From: Mangrovimonas spongiae
GTDB lineage: Bacteria > Bacteroidota > Bacteroidia > Flavobacteriales > Flavobacteriaceae
Direction of reading: 5' to 3'
Length of the DNA stretch: 64,000 nt
Assembly: GCF_003944795.1 (NCBI RefSeq)
Contig: NZ_RWBG01000001.1
Coordinates: 124,001 to 188,000 of the forward strand
Shown: positions 62,696-64,000 of the stretch, one piece after another
How the letters are laid out: each line of letters starts with the position of its first letter
How positions within the stretch are numbered: position 1 is the first letter of the stretch
Notes under the pieces: model-generated
The model's database searches: none
Told to the model about the DNA's origin: nothing
What the model saw: only the letters and a program-made list of their open reading frames with translations
Made by a program: the position numbers and the translations under genes

Positions 62696-64000
62696 TTAAA
62701 AATCTAACTCGTCTGGTATGTTTTCTTCTGGTAATGTATTTTCTTCTGCTTCTTGGTAAGTCTCACAATCAACATTAATGGTTAACTCTTTTGGTTTTTC
62801 AAATTCTGCTTTAGAGACATTAAGTTGGTCGTCTTCATAACAGCTTTTCATAAACATACCCCAAATAGGTAATGCCATAGAAGCTCCTTGCCCGTAAGTA
62901 ATCGTTCTAAAGTGAGCTGCACGGTCTTCAGCACCAACCCAAACACCAGTTACCAGATTAGGCACCATACCCATAAACCAACCATCACTTTGGTTTTGTG
63001 TGGTTCCTGTTTTTCCTGCTATTGGATTGGAAAGTTCGTATGGGTATCCTGTAATGATTTCTTTGTAAACAGGTACTTTAGAAGCCCAAGTGTGTCTTAA
63101 TCGTTGTCCAGAACCACTTTGGGTAACACCTTCCATTAGGTTTACAGTTACATAAGCGGTTTCGGCACTTAATACATCGCGCGATTCTGGTTTAAATTGG
63201 TATAATACGGTACCGTTTTTATCTTCAATATGTGTTACCATAACAGGTTCGTTATATACTCCTGCATTAGCAAATGTGGCATAAGCTGCTACCATTTCGT
63301 AAACACTCAAGTCTGCTGCACCCAATGCTATAGATGGTACAACAGGTATTTCGGCTTCTACACCTAGTTTTTTTACAAGATCGATAACAGGTTGTGGCCC
63401 TACTTTGTTCATTAAACGAGCCGTAATTGTATTTACCGAGTTTGCCAGAGCGTTTTTTAATGTTAAGTTACCACCATATTTACCTCCCGCATTTTTTGGT
63501 GTCCATGGTTTTGTATTCCCATATTTACCGGCTTCTATGGTAATTTGTGTGTTGGGCAATTCGTCGCAAGGCGATAAATGTAATTGGTCTATGGCTGTAG
63601 CGTAAACAAATGGTTTAAATGTAGATCCTACTTGGCGTCTTCCTTGCTTGACATGGTCGTATTGAAAATGCTTATAATTCATACCGCCAACCCAAACTTT
63701 AACATGTCCTGTTTGTGGGTTCATACTCATCATGCCTGGATGTAAGAACGATTTATAATAACGCATAGAATCTATTGGTTTCATAATAGTATCTATTTCA
63801 CCCTTCCAAGAAAATACATTCATTTGTGTTGGTGTATCGAACGATGCTTCTATCTCTTTATCCGATTTACCTAAATCGTATTTCATGTGTCTCCAGCGCT
63901 CGGATTGTTTCATAGAACGCTTCATTAGTCCACTTATTTCAGACTCTGTAAGTCCTAAAAACGGTGCTGTTGCATTACGTTTAGGTGTGTTTTGATGATC
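62696..64000 (-). CDS. Penicillin-binding protein 1A, C-terminal part (5' end outside window)
   Basis: The frame is open from the stop at 62696 to the right edge, giving 434 residues. Visible is the transpeptidase domain: active-site STFK in QVGSTFKPFVYATA, SVN in LANSVNTITARL, and KTG in IAGKTGTTQNQSDGWF, followed by an acidic C-terminal tail. The part before residue 60 matches the linker after a glycosyltransferase domain, which should lie beyond 64000. The protein polymerises and cross-links peptidoglycan in the periplasm. An internal ATG at 63925 is not the true start, since coding continues upstream in frame. Confidence 0.9.
   Translation of the reverse strand, partial: DHQNTPKRNATAPFLGLTESEISGLMKRSMKQSERWRHMKYDLGKSDKEIEASFDTPTQMNVFSWKGEIDTIMKPIDSMRYYKSFLHPGMMSMNPQTGHVKVWVGGMNYKHFQYDHVKQGRRQVGSTFKPFVYATAIDQLHLSPCDELPNTQITIEAGKYGNTKPWTPKNAGGKYGGNLTLKNALANSVNTITARLMNKVGPQPVIDLVKKLGVEAEIPVVPSIALGAADLSVYEMVAAYATFANAGVYNEPVMVTHIEDKNGTVLYQFKPESRDVLSAETAYVTVNLMEGVTQSGSGQRLRHTWASKVPVYKEIITGYPYELSNPIAGKTGTTQNQSDGWFMGMVPNLVTGVWVGAEDRAAHFRTITYGQGASMALPIWGMFMKSCYEDDQLNVSKAEFEKPKELTINVDCETYQEAEENTLPEENIPDELDF

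Overview
The window looks like chromosomal DNA of a marine-type Flavobacteriaceae (Bacteroidota). It is low in GC and dense in genes. Several genes are preceded by the Bacteroidota -7 promoter element TAnnTTTG. It also has SCKK-type lipoproteins, a TonB-dependent receptor with a carboxypeptidase-like N-terminal domain, a protein with a type IX secretion (T9SS) C-terminal sorting domain, and a laminarin-type beta-glucan utilisation locus. Nothing in the sequence fixes genus or species.

Layout. 1-2.8 kb: a Crp/Fnr regulator (cut by the left edge), a phosphoribosyltransferase/hydrolase pair and an SDR dehydrogenase. 2.9-8.3 kb: an accessory patch with a ~150 bp direct duplication, full and truncated lipoprotein paralogues, a TlpA-like lipoprotein, a probable GG-leader peptide gene that seems frameshifted, and an attC-like inverted-repeat element. 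8.5-10.9 kb: tRNA-Asn, rseP and an SCO1 homologue. 10.9-17.3 kb: metal homeostasis (feoA, feoB, a small FeoB-associated Cys-rich protein, a ZIP transporter, a DtxR/MntR repressor and a divergent TonB receptor, with a palindromic operator candidate between the last two). 17.3-18.5 kb: a TerB-DnaJ protein and a bacilliredoxin.

18.6-38.0 kb is a beta-1,3(1,6)-glucan locus read entirely from the minus strand. It holds a T9SS-secreted binding-type protein, a cytoplasmic GH17, a GPH-family permease, a GH30 lipoprotein, a GH17 lipoprotein, a large GH149-type beta-1,3-oligoglucan phosphorylase, a GH16 lipoprotein, a multidomain glycan-binding lipoprotein, a 1054-residue protein joining a clan GH-A glycosidase domain to what looks like an outer-membrane beta-barrel, and a membrane-bound propeller/YYY/LuxR regulator. 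No SusC/SusD pair is present. My reading is that surface enzymes (GH16, GH30, GH17 and the GH-barrel fusion) cut laminarin-like glucan, the barrel may let oligosaccharides through the outer membrane, the GPH permease imports them, and the cytoplasmic phosphorylase plus GH17 finish degradation, yielding glucose 1-phosphate. The fusion protein is the most novel-looking item in the window.

38.1-42.9 kb: PlsC, an HD hydrolase, a radical SAM protein, enoyl-CoA hydratase and a sensor kinase. 43.0-55.5 kb: an almost complete heme pathway (hemJ and hemH on the minus strand beside a MATE pump and an AraC regulator; hemA, C, D, E, F, B on the plus strand, with an EI24 membrane protein, a GNAT acetyltransferase and nhaA among them). 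55.6-60.8 kb: a CNNM/CBS protein, ogt, a serine hydrolase, a PolB-type exonuclease and a double ABC ATPase. 60.8-61.1 kb: a non-coding stretch with degenerate short repeats. 61.1-64.0 kb: a two-subunit 3-oxoacid CoA-transferase and a class A penicillin-binding protein cut by the right edge.
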